Assembly (NCBI RefSeq): GCF_900177655.1
Contig: NZ_FXWK01000001.1
Span: forward strand, 930,001-994,000
Source of the DNA: Devosia lucknowensis
Lineage (GTDB): Bacteria; Pseudomonadota; Alphaproteobacteria; Rhizobiales; Devosiaceae
DNA: 64,000 bases
Reading direction: 5' to 3'
Translations under genes and position numbers: made by a program
Part shown: positions 18,465 to 27,330 of the stretch, in pieces
Layout of the letters: every line of letters starts with the position of its first letter
Numbering within the stretch: position 1 is the first letter of the stretch
The notes under the pieces: generated by a model
What the model was told of the DNA's origin: nothing
Database searches by the model: none
What the model saw: only the letters and a program-made list of their open reading frames with translations

Positions 18465-18968
18465 ATGAGCGCCGCAACGCGTAGCCCGGTTGTGACCCTT
18501 GCCTCGCTGGCGCTCGACGCCTGGGAGCAGGGTACGCTCTATAAGTCTGCTGACACATCGTTCGGCAGGCTGCTGGGTCTTGGAAAGCTCGGTATCAGCT
18601 ACAACGAAGTGCCGCCGGGCAAGTCGAGTTGCCCCTTCCACAACCACCACGTCGAAGAGGAACTCTTCATTGTGCTGGAAGGCGAGGGGACCTACCGCTT
18701 CGGCGCCGAGCGTTATTCGTTCAAGGCGGGCGACGTTCTGGGCGCACCCACCGGCGGCCAGGAAACGGCGCATCAGATCCTCAATACCGGATCGGTAACT
18801 CTCAAGTACCTGGGCATAGCCAACAATGCCGACACCGAAGTCTGCGAATACCCGGACTCGGGCAAATTCCAGGTGACCAGCCGCACTTCACCCGATCACC
18901 GCCTGCGCCATTGTGGCCGCGAAGGCGAGAACCACCTCGATTACTGGGATGGCGAGCCGGGCGCCTGA
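18465..18968 (+). CDS. cupin-domain protein inside the suf operon
   Basis: A 167-residue single-domain cupin (COG3837-like). Motif 1 is HNHHVEEELFIVLEGEG, with the HxH and Glu metal ligands, and motif 2 is GDVLGAPTGGQETAHQILNTG, with its His ligand, so metal binding is likely. It is wedged between sufB and sufC with one base between the sufB stop and its ATG. It is not part of the characterised SUF machinery. A role in iron or sulphur handling, or cluster protection, is suggested only by position. Confidence 0.85.
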   Translation: MSAATRSPVVTLASLALDAWEQGTLYKSADTSFGRLLGLGKLGISYNEVPPGKSSCPFHNHHVEEELFIVLEGEGTYRFGAERYSFKAGDVLGAPTGGQETAHQILNTGSVTLKYLGIANNADTEVCEYPDSGKFQVTSRTSPDHRLRHCGREGENHLDYWDGEPGA

Positions 18969-19004
18969 GCGCCGCAGCTATCCCGTCCGCATTTGGAGAC
19001 AGAA

Positions 19005-19766
19005 ATGACCACCCCCGTTCTTGAAATCCGCAACCTGCACGCCCGCATCGAGGACCGCGAAATCCTCAAGGGTGTGAACCTCATCATCCCGCCCGGCGAA
19101 GTTCATGCCATCATGGGCCGCAATGGCTCGGGCAAGTCGACGCTGAGCTACGTGCTGGCCGGCAAGGAAGACTATGAGGTCACCGAGGGCGAGATTCTGC
19201 TCAACGGCGAGAACATCCTCGACATGGAGCCTGACGAGCGCGCCGCCGCGGGCCTGTTCCTGGCCTTCCAGTACCCGATCGAGATCCCCGGCGTCGCGAC
19301 CATGACGTTCCTCAAGGCCGCCATCAACGCCCAGCGCAAGGCGCGGGGCGAAGACGAACTCAAGACCCCGGACTTTATGCGCCTCGTCAAGGAAGCCGGT
19401 TCGCAGCTCAACGTCGACAGCGAAATGCTCAAGCGTCCGCTCAATGTCGGTTTCTCGGGCGGCGAGAAGAAGCGCGCCGAGATCATGCAGATGGCGCTCC
19501 TCAAGCCGTCGCTGGCCGTGCTCGACGAAACCGATTCCGGTCTTGATATCGACGCGCTGCAGGTTGTCTCGAAGGGCGTCAACGCCCTGCGTGACGGCCA
19601 GCGCTCCATGCTGGTGATCACCCACTACCAGCGCCTTCTCAATCACATCGTTCCCGACGTCGTCCACGTCTTCGCCGACGGCCGGATCGTGGAAAGCGGG
19701 GACAAGTCGCTGGCGCTCAAGCTCGAGGCCGAAGGCTATGCCAATTACGGCGGCGAGGCGGCCTGA
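19005..19766 (+). CDS. sufC: Fe-S assembly ATPase SufC
   Basis: ABC-type ATPase of 253 residues that powers the SufBCD complex; it is soluble, not a transporter. Walker A is MGRNGSGKST, the signature FSGGEKKRAEI, Walker B LAVLDETDSGLDID and the H-loop VITHYQ. The DETDSGLD form of Walker B is typical of SufC. GGAGA lies 5 bases before the ATG at 19005; a further ATG 12 bases upstream lacks a site. Confidence 0.97.
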   Translation: MTTPVLEIRNLHARIEDREILKGVNLIIPPGEVHAIMGRNGSGKSTLSYVLAGKEDYEVTEGEILLNGENILDMEPDERAAAGLFLAFQYPIEIPGVATMTFLKAAINAQRKARGEDELKTPDFMRLVKEAGSQLNVDSEMLKRPLNVGFSGGEKKRAEIMQMALLKPSLAVLDETDSGLDIDALQVVSKGVNALRDGQRSMLVITHYQRLLNHIVPDVVHVFADGRIVESGDKSLALKLEAEGYANYGGEAA

Positions 19767-19768
19767 TC

Positions 19769-20980
19769 ATGCGTCCGAACTTTCCCGTAAGGCTTGGTCC
19801 TGCCGAAGAGACCCTCATCGCCCAGCTCAAGTCGGTTGGCGCTGACCAGGTCGCCGAGCGCATCACCGTCGCCGGGCTGCCTACCCGCCGGGTCGAGGCC
19901 TATCACTATACCGACTTGAAGACCCTGCTGCGCACCGTCCCGGCGCTCGGCCAGCCCGCCAACGAGGCCAGTGCACCCGCGCTGCGCATCCCTGGCGCCT
20001 ACACACTGATGATTGCCAATGGCGTCATCCAGAACGCGTCCACGGCCCCCGCTGGCGTCATCGTCGGCAAGGCCGACGGTGGCGTGCTCACGACCCGCGA
20101 CGACCTGCTCGTTAGTGTTAGCAATGCGCTAACGAATTCGGCTCTGACGCTAACTCTTGAGAATTCCGTCGACCCGGTCATCCAGATCGAGCGCCGCATC
20201 GAAGGCGAGGCCGCCCATATGGCCGATGCTGTAAAGGTCTTCGTTGCCGATGGTGCCACCGCCACCATCGTCGAGACCTTCTCCGGATCGGACGCCGCCC
20301 ATGTCGGCAACCACGCCACCTATATCGCCCTCGGTAAAGGCGCGGTCCTCACCCACATTACCGTCGACCTAAATGCCCGTGCCGCTACGCATTTCGCCAC
20401 CAACGAGTATCATCTCGCCGATGGCGCCAAGCTCCGGACACTGACCATCCATCTCGGTGCCGGCCTGTCCCGCACCAATGTGTATCCCACTCTTGGTGGC
20501 GCCGAGTCCCACGCCGATATCACCGGCCTGAACCTCGTTGCTGACGGCCAACATGCTGATATCACGATGGAAACGCGGCATGCCGTGCCGCACACCTCCT
20601 CGCAGCCGCTGTTCAAGTCCATTTCGCGCGGACGCTCCAGGGCGGTGGTGCAGGGCAAGCTGATCGTTGCCCGCGATGCCCAGAAGACTGACGCCAAGTT
20701 CATGCATCAGGGCCTTATGCTGTCGGACGAGGCCGAAATCCTCTCCAAGCCCGAGCTCGAAATCTACGCCGACGACGTGGTCTGCGGTCATGGCTCCACC
20801 TGCGGCAAGCTCGACGAGGATAGCCTGTTCTATCTCCTCAGTCGCGGCATCCCGAAAGCCGAAGCCGAAACCATGCTGGTGCGCGGCTTCATCGCCGAAC
20901 TGCTTGATCCGGTTGAGGATTTCGAACTCAACGAAGCCCTCCAGGGCATCGTCGACGGCTGGCTCCTGAGCGGCAACTGA
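19769..20980 (+). CDS. sufD: Fe-S cluster assembly protein SufD
   Basis: SufD, 403 residues, partner of SufB in the scaffold and implicated in iron acquisition. The N-terminus carries the PTRRVEAYHYTDL segment, and the C-terminal beta-helix includes VVCGHGSTCGKLDEDSLFYLLSRGI, with the conserved Cys-Gly-His region. It starts two bases after the sufC stop. A GTTAGTGTTAGCAATGCGCTAAC stretch around 20110-20135 is locally A/T-rich relative to the rest of the gene. Confidence 0.95.
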   Translation: MRPNFPVRLGPAEETLIAQLKSVGADQVAERITVAGLPTRRVEAYHYTDLKTLLRTVPALGQPANEASAPALRIPGAYTLMIANGVIQNASTAPAGVIVGKADGGVLTTRDDLLVSVSNALTNSALTLTLENSVDPVIQIERRIEGEAAHMADAVKVFVADGATATIVETFSGSDAAHVGNHATYIALGKGAVLTHITVDLNARAATHFATNEYHLADGAKLRTLTIHLGAGLSRTNVYPTLGGAESHADITGLNLVADGQHADITMETRHAVPHTSSQPLFKSISRGRSRAVVQGKLIVARDAQKTDAKFMHQGLMLSDEAEILSKPELEIYADDVVCGHGSTCGKLDEDSLFYLLSRGIPKAEAETMLVRGFIAELLDPVEDFELNEALQGIVDGWLLSGN

Positions 20981-20991
20981 CGTCGAAGCCC

Positions 20992-21123
20992 CTTCACCTC
21001 TCCCTTGGGGGAGAGGTCAGCGCGTAGCGCCGGGTGAGGGGGCCCTACAAGAAACACGGTGCGGAGGAAGGCCCCCTCACCCGACCGAAGACGGTCGACC
21101 TCTCCCTCAGAGGAGAGGTGAAG
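20992..21123. repeat. 132-base palindromic repeat inside the suf operon
   Basis: The left arm from 20992 (CTTCACCTCTCCC...GAGAGGTC) and the right arm ending at 21123 (GACCTCTCCC...GAGGTGAAG) are inverted copies. A second inner pair, GGGTGAGGGGGCC and GGCCCCCTCACCC, extends the hairpin, and each arm is itself a small hairpin. Sequences of the type CCTCACCCG...GACCTCTCCC are familiar as dispersed intergenic repeats. It separates sufD from sufS and ends 14 bases before the sufS ATG. Confidence 0.8.
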
Positions 21124-21137
21124 CAGAGGCAACCCCC

Positions 21138-22358
21138 ATGACCTTCGACCTCGAAAAAGTCCGCGCCGATTTCCCGATCCTCGGCGAGCAGATCCACGGC
21201 CACCGCCTGGTCTACCTCGATAGCGGCGCCTCGGCGCAGAAGCCGGTGCAGGTTCTCGACCGTATGGACCAGGCCTTCCGCCACGAATATGCCAATGTCC
21301 ACCGGGGTTTGCACACGCTGGCCAACCGGGCGACCGAGGGCTACGAGGCGGGCCGGGAAAGCGTTCGCCGCTTCCTCAATGCCGGCCGCATCGAAGAGAT
21401 CGTGTTCACGAAGTCCGCGACTGAGGCCATCAATCTCGTGGCGTCGTCCTTTGCCGGTCCACGCATTTCCGCTGGCGATGAGATCGTCACCACGATCATG
21501 GAGCACCACTCCAACATCGTGCCCTGGCACTTCCACCGGGAGCGCCAAGGGGCTGTGCTGAAATTCGTCGATGTCCACGACGACGGCAGCCTCGATCTCG
21601 AGGCTTTTGAAGCGGCGCTCACCGATCGAACGCGTATCGTTGCTGTTACGCATATGTCAAATGTCCTGGGAACGGTTAATCCAATCAAGGACATGATCGC
21701 CATTGCTCATGCAAAGGGTATTCCGGTCCTGATCGATGGTTCGCAGGGTGCGGTTCACACCAAGGTCGACGTGCAGGATCTGGACGCCGATTTCTACATC
21801 ATGACCGGCCATAAGCTTTACGGCCCCACCGGTATTGGTGTGCTCTACGGGAAATACCATCTCCTGTCTGAGATGCAGCCCTATCAGGGCGGCGGCGAAA
21901 TGATCGACGCGGTCTCTGTCGAGGGCGTCACCTACAATGAGCCGCCGCATCGCTTCGAGGCCGGCACCCCGCCGATCGTTCAGGCCATGGGGCTCGGCGC
22001 CGCCCTCGACTACATGGACAGCATCGGTCGAGACGCCATCGCCGCACACGAGCATGACGTCGCCGCGTATGCCTACGAAAAGCTGAGCCGCATCAATTCC
22101 TTGCACCTCATCGGCACGGCGCCAGGCAAGGGCGGCATATTCTCATTCGAAATTGCCGGCGCCCATGCCCACGACGTTGCCACCGTCCTTGACCGCTACG
22201 GCATCGCCGTCCGCGCCGGGACCCATTGTGCCCAACCGCTGCTCAAACGCTTCGGTGTCACCTCTACCTGTCGCGCCTCGCTCGCCCTATATAACGGCAA
22301 GGACGACGTTGACGCGCTGGTCGACGGCATCGAGCGCGCCCGCAAATTTTTCGCCTGA
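21138..22358 (+). CDS. sufS: cysteine desulfurase SufS, group II
   Basis: A 406-residue PLP enzyme. The PLP lysine is in MTGHKLYGPTGIGVLYG and the catalytic Cys in RAGTHCAQPLL, the short-loop arrangement of group II SufS/CsdA enzymes, which normally need a SufE- or SufU-type sulphur acceptor. No sufE lies in the window. An AGAGG site lies about 9 bases before the ATG, right after the palindromic repeat, whose folding could affect access to it. Confidence 0.96.
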   Translation: MTFDLEKVRADFPILGEQIHGHRLVYLDSGASAQKPVQVLDRMDQAFRHEYANVHRGLHTLANRATEGYEAGRESVRRFLNAGRIEEIVFTKSATEAINLVASSFAGPRISAGDEIVTTIMEHHSNIVPWHFHRERQGAVLKFVDVHDDGSLDLEAFEAALTDRTRIVAVTHMSNVLGTVNPIKDMIAIAHAKGIPVLIDGSQGAVHTKVDVQDLDADFYIMTGHKLYGPTGIGVLYGKYHLLSEMQPYQGGGEMIDAVSVEGVTYNEPPHRFEAGTPPIVQAMGLGAALDYMDSIGRDAIAAHEHDVAAYAYEKLSRINSLHLIGTAPGKGGIFSFEIAGAHAHDVATVLDRYGIAVRAGTHCAQPLLKRFGVTSTCRASLALYNGKDDVDALVDGIERARKFFA

Positions 22359-22369
22359 GGAAGGCTGAC

Positions 22370-22741
22370 ATGACCGAAGAAGCTATCGATACCCGCATTC
22401 AGCCGACAATGTCCGACACGCTTCCCGAAGGCGAAGTCGAGCGCATCACCACCGATCTCATCGCCGCGCTCAAGACCGTTTACGATCCGGAAATTCCCGT
22501 CGACATCTACGAACTCGGCCTCATCTACCGGGTCGATCTTGATGACGACAGGAACCTGACCATCGACATGACACTGACCGCACCGGGGTGTCCTGTGGCC
22601 GGCGAGATGCCTGGCTGGGTGGAAAACGCCGCGCGTGGTGTCGAAGGCATCCAAGATGTCACCGTCAACATGGTCTTCGATCCCCCATGGGATGCTTCGC
22701 GCATGAGCGAAGAAGCTCAAGTCGCGTTGAACTGGTGGTAA
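22370..22741 (+). CDS. sufT: SUF system DUF59 (MIP18-like) protein
   Basis: A 123-residue protein with a DUF59/FeS_assembly_P domain: VYDPEIPVDIYELGLIYRVDL, then TLTAPGCPVAGEMPGWVENA, then VNMVFDPPWDASRMSEEA. The DPE, TxxxCP and conserved Cys features are intact. Homologues (SufT, MIP18) help cluster assembly or delivery. It follows sufS by 11 bases. An internal ATG at codon 14 is an alternative start. Confidence 0.9.
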   Translation: MTEEAIDTRIQPTMSDTLPEGEVERITTDLIAALKTVYDPEIPVDIYELGLIYRVDLDDDRNLTIDMTLTAPGCPVAGEMPGWVENAARGVEGIQDVTVNMVFDPPWDASRMSEEAQVALNWW

Positions 22742-22793
22742 TCCGGCGCGTTTCACACTATATATCGCAAAACGCCGATAAAGGTTTCTGCCG

Positions 22794-23174
22794 ATGCCGT
22801 TCAAGATCATGTCTCTCACCGATGCTGCTGCCGAGCGCATTACCGAGATCATCGAAGACAGCGATAAGCCAGTTATCGGTCTGCGTGTCGGCATCAAGAA
22901 TGCAGGCTGCGCCGGCGTCAGCTACACGATGGATTATGTCGAGGCGCCGATCGCCGGCGATGATCACGTCGAGGATCACGGGGTCAATGTCTGGGTCGAT
23001 CCCAAGGCGACCATGTACCTTCTCGGAACGGTCATGGATTTCGAACAGTCCAAGATGGAGTCGAGCTTCACCTTCAAGAACCCCAACCAGACCGGCGCCT
23101 GCGGCTGCGGCGAAAGCGTGACGCTTGCTCCTGCCGACTTGAAAGCCTTGTCCGAGGCGCGGGCAGGGGCCTGA
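22794..23174 (+). CDS. sufA: A-type Fe-S carrier SufA
   Basis: HesB/IscA-family carrier of 126 residues that accepts clusters from the SufBCD scaffold and passes them to apoproteins. The three conserved cysteines are present, one in KNAGCAGVSY and two in ACGCGESV. A 52-base A/T-containing gap (ACTATATATCG) separates it from sufT, so a minor internal promoter is possible. It is the last gene of the operon; no clear terminator follows, only dispersed hairpins. Confidence 0.95.
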   Translation: MPFKIMSLTDAAAERITEIIEDSDKPVIGLRVGIKNAGCAGVSYTMDYVEAPIAGDDHVEDHGVNVWVDPKATMYLLGTVMDFEQSKMESSFTFKNPNQTGACGCGESVTLAPADLKALSEARAGA

Positions 23175-23203
23175 CAGGTCTACCAAACCTCACGTTCACC
23201 GTC

Positions 23204-23266
23204 ATTGCCGGGCGTGTCCTGGCAATCCAGTTTGCGGACCATGGACCACCGGGACAAGCCCGGTGG
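23204..23266. repeat. two dispersed hairpins after sufA
   Basis: ATTGCC and GGCAAT at 23204-23226 surround GGGCGTGTCCT. CCACCGGG and CCCGGTGG at 23246-23266 surround ACAAG. Both look like the common alphaproteobacterial intergenic repeats of the type 'CCGGG...CCCGG'. There is no T run, so they are not classic terminators, though they could stabilise the suf mRNA 3' end. Confidence 0.6.
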
Positions 23267-23370
23267 TGACGATGGGTTCCCACTCCGGTGTATTGGGTGA
23301 CCGCTCGTGGCATCGCCAATTCTAATCCGGCTGTTGCACGAAGCGCGCATGTAAGGCATTGATCCCCATC

Positions 23371-24639
23371 ATGCCGAACGCTCTCCCCGCCGCCTACACT
23401 ATCACTCCACCCAATCGTCCATTGACCGGTCGTGTCTCGCCGCCCGGCAGCAAGTCGATCACCAATCGGGCGCTGCTGCTCGCCGCTCTTGCTGAAGGCA
23501 CCAGCCGTCTCACAGGGGCGCTCAAGAGCAAGGATACGGTGCTGATGGCGCGCGCACTGCGGGAAATGGGCGTCATGGTCCAAGAGCCCGACGCAACGAG
23601 CTTTCTCGTCACCAGTACCGGCCGCTTGCAGGCTCCGGAAGAGGCGCTGTTCCTCGGCAATGCCGGCACCGCAACCCGCTTTCTCACCGCCGCCGTCGCC
23701 ACCATCGAGGGCACCGTTGTCGTCGACGGTGATGAAGATATGCGCCTGCGGCCGATCAAGCCGCTGGTTGATGCCCTGAAATCGCTTGGCATCGACGCGC
23801 AGTCACCCACCGGCTGCCCGCCCGTCACGTTGCGCGGTACGGGCCGCTTTGGTTCGGGTCGGGTGGAGATCGATGCGTCCCTCTCGAGCCAGTATGTTTC
23901 GGCGCTCCTGGTGGCCGCCCCCTTCGGCGACGGTCCCATCGAAGTTGACCTCACCGGCAAGGACATCGGTGCGCGCGGTTATGTCGATCTCACCCTGGCC
24001 GCCATGCGTGCATTCGGCGCCGAAGTCGAAAGCCGCGACGACGGCTCATGGCTGGTCCAGCCCACCGGATACCAGGCCACCGATTTCCATATCGAGCCCG
24101 ACGCGTCGGCTGCGACCTATCTTTGGGGTATCGAGGCCCTCACCGGGGGTAAGATTGACCTCGGCGTGCCGGCCGACGCCTTCACTCAGCCCGACGCCGC
24201 CGCTCAGGCCGTTATCGCGACTTTCCCGGATATGCCCGGCGTTATCGACGGCTCGCAGATGCAGGATGCCGTTCCCACCATCGCGGTGGTCGCGGCCTTC
24301 AGCAACCGCCCTGTGCGCTTCGTCGGTATCGCCAATCTGCGCGTCAAGGAAACCGACCGCATCCGGGCGGTCGCCAACGAGCTCAACCGCATTCGGCCGG
24401 GACTGGCCGTTGAGGAGGGGGATGATCTGGTGGTCAATGCCGACCCCGCGCTCGCCGGGCAGTCACGGCCTGCCCGCATCGAGACCTATCACGATCACCG
24501 GATCGCCATGAGCTTTGCGCTAGCAGGTCTGCTTGTGAAGGACATTACCATCCTCGATCCCGCTTGCACGGGCAAAACCTACCCCGAATACTGGGACATG
24601 CTCGCAAATCTGGGTGTGCATTTGACGCCGGCTGCCTGA
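23371..24639 (+). CDS. aroA: 3-phosphoshikimate 1-carboxyvinyltransferase (EPSP synthase)
   Basis: A 422-residue shikimate pathway enzyme joining shikimate-3-phosphate and PEP. Signatures are PPGSKSITNRALLLAAL, LGNAGTATRFLTAA (PEP-site loop), SSQYVSALLVA, LRVKETDRI and YHDHRIAMSFAL. In the PEP loop the residue after Arg is Phe, where the E. coli enzyme has Pro101. I chose the ATG at 23371; a TTG at 23359 is in frame. It converges on the diguanylate cyclase with stop codons back to back (TGATCA). Confidence 0.95.
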   Translation: MPNALPAAYTITPPNRPLTGRVSPPGSKSITNRALLLAALAEGTSRLTGALKSKDTVLMARALREMGVMVQEPDATSFLVTSTGRLQAPEEALFLGNAGTATRFLTAAVATIEGTVVVDGDEDMRLRPIKPLVDALKSLGIDAQSPTGCPPVTLRGTGRFGSGRVEIDASLSSQYVSALLVAAPFGDGPIEVDLTGKDIGARGYVDLTLAAMRAFGAEVESRDDGSWLVQPTGYQATDFHIEPDASAATYLWGIEALTGGKIDLGVPADAFTQPDAAAQAVIATFPDMPGVIDGSQMQDAVPTIAVVAAFSNRPVRFVGIANLRVKETDRIRAVANELNRIRPGLAVEEGDDLVVNADPALAGQSRPARIETYHDHRIAMSFALAGLLVKDITILDPACTGKTYPEYWDMLANLGVHLTPAA

Positions 24640-25707
24640 TCAGGCGGCCGAAACGCCCTTGGCCGGCTCGACGTCGATCTCGACCAGCTCGGTTTCCGCA
24701 ACCACCCGGTTGCGGCCTGCGCGCTTGGCCGCGTAAAGGCAGCGGTCGGCGCGCTCTATCAGCGACATCGCATTGTCGGTCGGATGCCAGACGGCAACAC
24801 CGAACGAGGCGGTGATACGACCCAGCTTCTCGTTGGTGGAGCGCTTCAGCAATTCCTTGGCCTGAATGGCCTTGCGGATGTTTTCCGCCACGATCAATCC
24901 GCCGTCGAGATCGGTCCAGGGTAACACGGCCACGAACTCTTCGCCGCCGTACCGCGCCGCCAGATCCTTGCCCTTGATGTTCGACTTCAGCGTCATCGCC
25001 ACGAGGCGCAGCACCTGGTCGCCGGTCTGGTGACCATAGGTATCGTTGAAATTCTTGAAATGGTCGATGTCCAGCAGCATCAGGCAGACGGGCAAGTTGG
25101 ACTTCTTCGCCTCCTCGATGGCGTCGTCCAGACCCTCGTCGAAACTCTTGCGATTGGCAATCTTGGTGAGCGGGTCAAGCATCGACTCGCGTCTCACGTC
25201 GTCAAGGTCGCGTTGCAGCGCCGCAATGTCTTCGCGTGATGCCTCGAGCTTGGCCTCAAGCTGGCGATTGGTGTCCTGCATCCGGCGCGTTTCCGATAGC
25301 AGGCGGTCAGCAAGCACCTTCATGCCTTCGCCCGTGAGATCTCGCTGCAGGTCGCCACTGGCCGACTGCAGGGAGCCTGAATAGGCGTTGGCCGTGGTCA
25401 TCGCCGTATCGATCGCCTCGTGCACGGCTTCAATTCGGGCATGCATGCGTTCCGAAACGCTCGACATGCGATCGTTGACGTCGGCCTTGAGGAATTCGTT
25501 GTAAAGCGTTTCCGCAAGATCCGAAGTCGGTACAGTGCCGCTGCGGAAAATAGCGTTGATACGGTTGTTCAGCGACGGGTTTACGCCCGTCGCATAGGTG
25601 TAAAGCAACTCGTAGAACTGCGGATAGGGTGGGATGCCGCTACGCTTCAGCAGGTCGAACGCTGCATTGGCGTATCCCAGAGTGCGCGTAAATTCTTGGT
25701 CCGACAC
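24640..25707 (-). CDS. diguanylate cyclase (GGDEF), soluble
   Basis: A 355-residue c-di-GMP synthase. The N-terminal ~80 residues form an alpha-helical domain of the type ANAAFDLLKRSGIPPYPQFYELLYTYA, seen in alphaproteobacterial cyclases. A coiled-coil region (about 85-175) follows, then a GGDEF domain with active-site GGEEF at 254-258 and the metal-binding D in LLDIDHFKNFND. The product-inhibition I-site position reads KGKD (245-248) instead of RxxD, so feedback control may be lost. No membrane segments are visible. Confidence 0.92.
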   Translation of the reverse strand: MSDQEFTRTLGYANAAFDLLKRSGIPPYPQFYELLYTYATGVNPSLNNRINAIFRSGTVPTSDLAETLYNEFLKADVNDRMSSVSERMHARIEAVHEAIDTAMTTANAYSGSLQSASGDLQRDLTGEGMKVLADRLLSETRRMQDTNRQLEAKLEASREDIAALQRDLDDVRRESMLDPLTKIANRKSFDEGLDDAIEEAKKSNLPVCLMLLDIDHFKNFNDTYGHQTGDQVLRLVAMTLKSNIKGKDLAARYGGEEFVAVLPWTDLDGGLIVAENIRKAIQAKELLKRSTNEKLGRITASFGVAVWHPTDNAMSLIERADRCLYAAKRAGRNRVVAETELVEIDVEPAKGVSAA

Positions 25708-25851
25708 TATCCACCCCGCGCCCCGTTGCGCCCCAACCGGATCGATTCCCTCGAACGAGTCGTGGCGACCAAGTTACAGTCGCCAAACCGTTCCGCACAA
25801 CCACGAGTTCAGAATATTCAGCCAAATAATGGCCAATACTGCTGACGCTCT

Positions 25852-27330
25852 TTACGAGGTAAGCCGTGCCGAGCGAAGCAGGAAAGCCGGGATCGGCCCA
25901 GCATCGCCAAACGGGGAGTCGGAGTTTTCAGGCTCACTCTTCTGCGGCGGACGTTGACGCCGATTGGCCTTGGCAGAGGCGGGCTTTTCCGTCGTTTGTT
26001 CGGCTGCGACGGGTGTTGCAGGCGCGGGGGCCTCAGTTGCCGCCTTGCCTGCGCGACCACGCCGGCCGCGGCTTGGCCTGGCTTCGGCAGCATCGGTGGT
26101 CTCTTTGGGCGCGACAGATTTTTCCGCCTTGCCGTCATTGAGCCAGTCGATTGGTTTCTGGATCAACTTGAGGATCGCATCGAGATGCTTCCCATCGGCG
26201 GGAGCCACCAAAGTATAGGCGACGCCGGAGCGTCCGGCGCGTCCCGTGCGGCCGATGCGGTGCACGTAGTCCTCCGCATGCACAGGCACGTCGAAATTGA
26301 ACACATGGCTCACCGCGGGGATATCGAGGCCGCGGGCGGCGACGTCGCTGGCCACGAGCAGGGTCAGCTTGTTGCTCTTGAAGGCGTCCAGCGTTTCCAT
26401 GCGGCTTTTCTGGTCCATGTCGCCATGGAGCGAGCCGGCCGAATAGCCATGCCGCTGCAGCGAGCGGGCGAGGGTGGCCACGTCGCGCTTGCGGTTACAA
26501 AAGATGATGGCATTGGTCAGCCCTTCGGACGCATCGATCCGCTCCCGCAGCGCTGCGCGCTTCTCATCGGGCTTGGACGACACTTTCACCAGTTTCTGGT
26601 CGATCGTATCGGCGGTCGAGGCGGCACGTGCCACCTGCACATGCACGGGGTCCTTGAGGAATTTCTTGGTCAGCCGCTCGATCTGCGGATCCATCGTGGC
26701 CGAGAACAGCATGGTCTGGCGGCGGGGCGGCAGGCGCGAGCAGATCTTTTCAATGTCGTCGATAAAGCCCATGTCCAGCATGCGGTCGGCCTCGTCGATG
26801 ACCAGGATTTCCACACCCGTTAGCAGGATCTTGCCGCGGTCGAACTGGTCCAGCAGTCGCCCTGGCGTCGCGATCAGCACATCGACGCCGCGATCGAGCT
26901 TCTTGTTTTGGTCCTCGAAGCTCACGCCACCTATGATGAGCGCCATCGAGAGCCGATGGTTCTTGCCGTACTTTTCAAAATTCTCGGAGACCTGCGCGGC
27001 CAGTTCGCGCGTTGGTTCGAGGATCAGCGTGCGGGGCATGCGTGCGCGGGCGCGGCCGTTTTCGAGCAGTGTCAGCATCGGCAGCACGAACGATGCCGTC
27101 TTGCCGGTGCCTGTCTGCGCGATGCCGATCAGGTCTTTTTTCTGCAGCAGGTGCGGGATGGCCTGCGCCTGGATTTCGGTTGGTTTGGTGTAGCCGGCTG
27201 CGGTCACCGCATCGGTGACTTTGCTCGAAAGGCCCAGCCCGGAGAAGGTATCGGTCAAGTCGGTCGTTCCACTCAAGGATGCTGTCCGGACTGCGGCGGG
27301 CAGGATTGCCTGGGTCGCGCGACCGGTCAT
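25852..27330 (-). CDS. DEAD-box ATP-dependent RNA helicase
   Basis: An RhlE-like RNA helicase of up to 492 residues. In order: Q-motif region (FSGLGLSSKVTDAV...TEIQAQAIP), motif I AQTGTGKT, DEAD box VIDEADRMLD, SAT FSATMDP, and motif VI HRIGRTGRAGRSG. After about residue 400 comes a basic, low-complexity tail (SRGRRGRAGKAATEAPAP...) likely to bind RNA. It acts in ribosome assembly or mRNA turnover, which cannot be separated from sequence. No good ribosome binding site supports the ATG at 27330; a start nearer SGTTDLTDTF is possible. Confidence 0.93.
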   Translation of the reverse strand: MTGRATQAILPAAVRTASLSGTTDLTDTFSGLGLSSKVTDAVTAAGYTKPTEIQAQAIPHLLQKKDLIGIAQTGTGKTASFVLPMLTLLENGRARARMPRTLILEPTRELAAQVSENFEKYGKNHRLSMALIIGGVSFEDQNKKLDRGVDVLIATPGRLLDQFDRGKILLTGVEILVIDEADRMLDMGFIDDIEKICSRLPPRRQTMLFSATMDPQIERLTKKFLKDPVHVQVARAASTADTIDQKLVKVSSKPDEKRAALRERIDASEGLTNAIIFCNRKRDVATLARSLQRHGYSAGSLHGDMDQKSRMETLDAFKSNKLTLLVASDVAARGLDIPAVSHVFNFDVPVHAEDYVHRIGRTGRAGRSGVAYTLVAPADGKHLDAILKLIQKPIDWLNDGKAEKSVAPKETTDAAEARPSRGRRGRAGKAATEAPAPATPVAAEQTTEKPASAKANRRQRPPQKSEPENSDSPFGDAGPIPAFLLRSARLTS

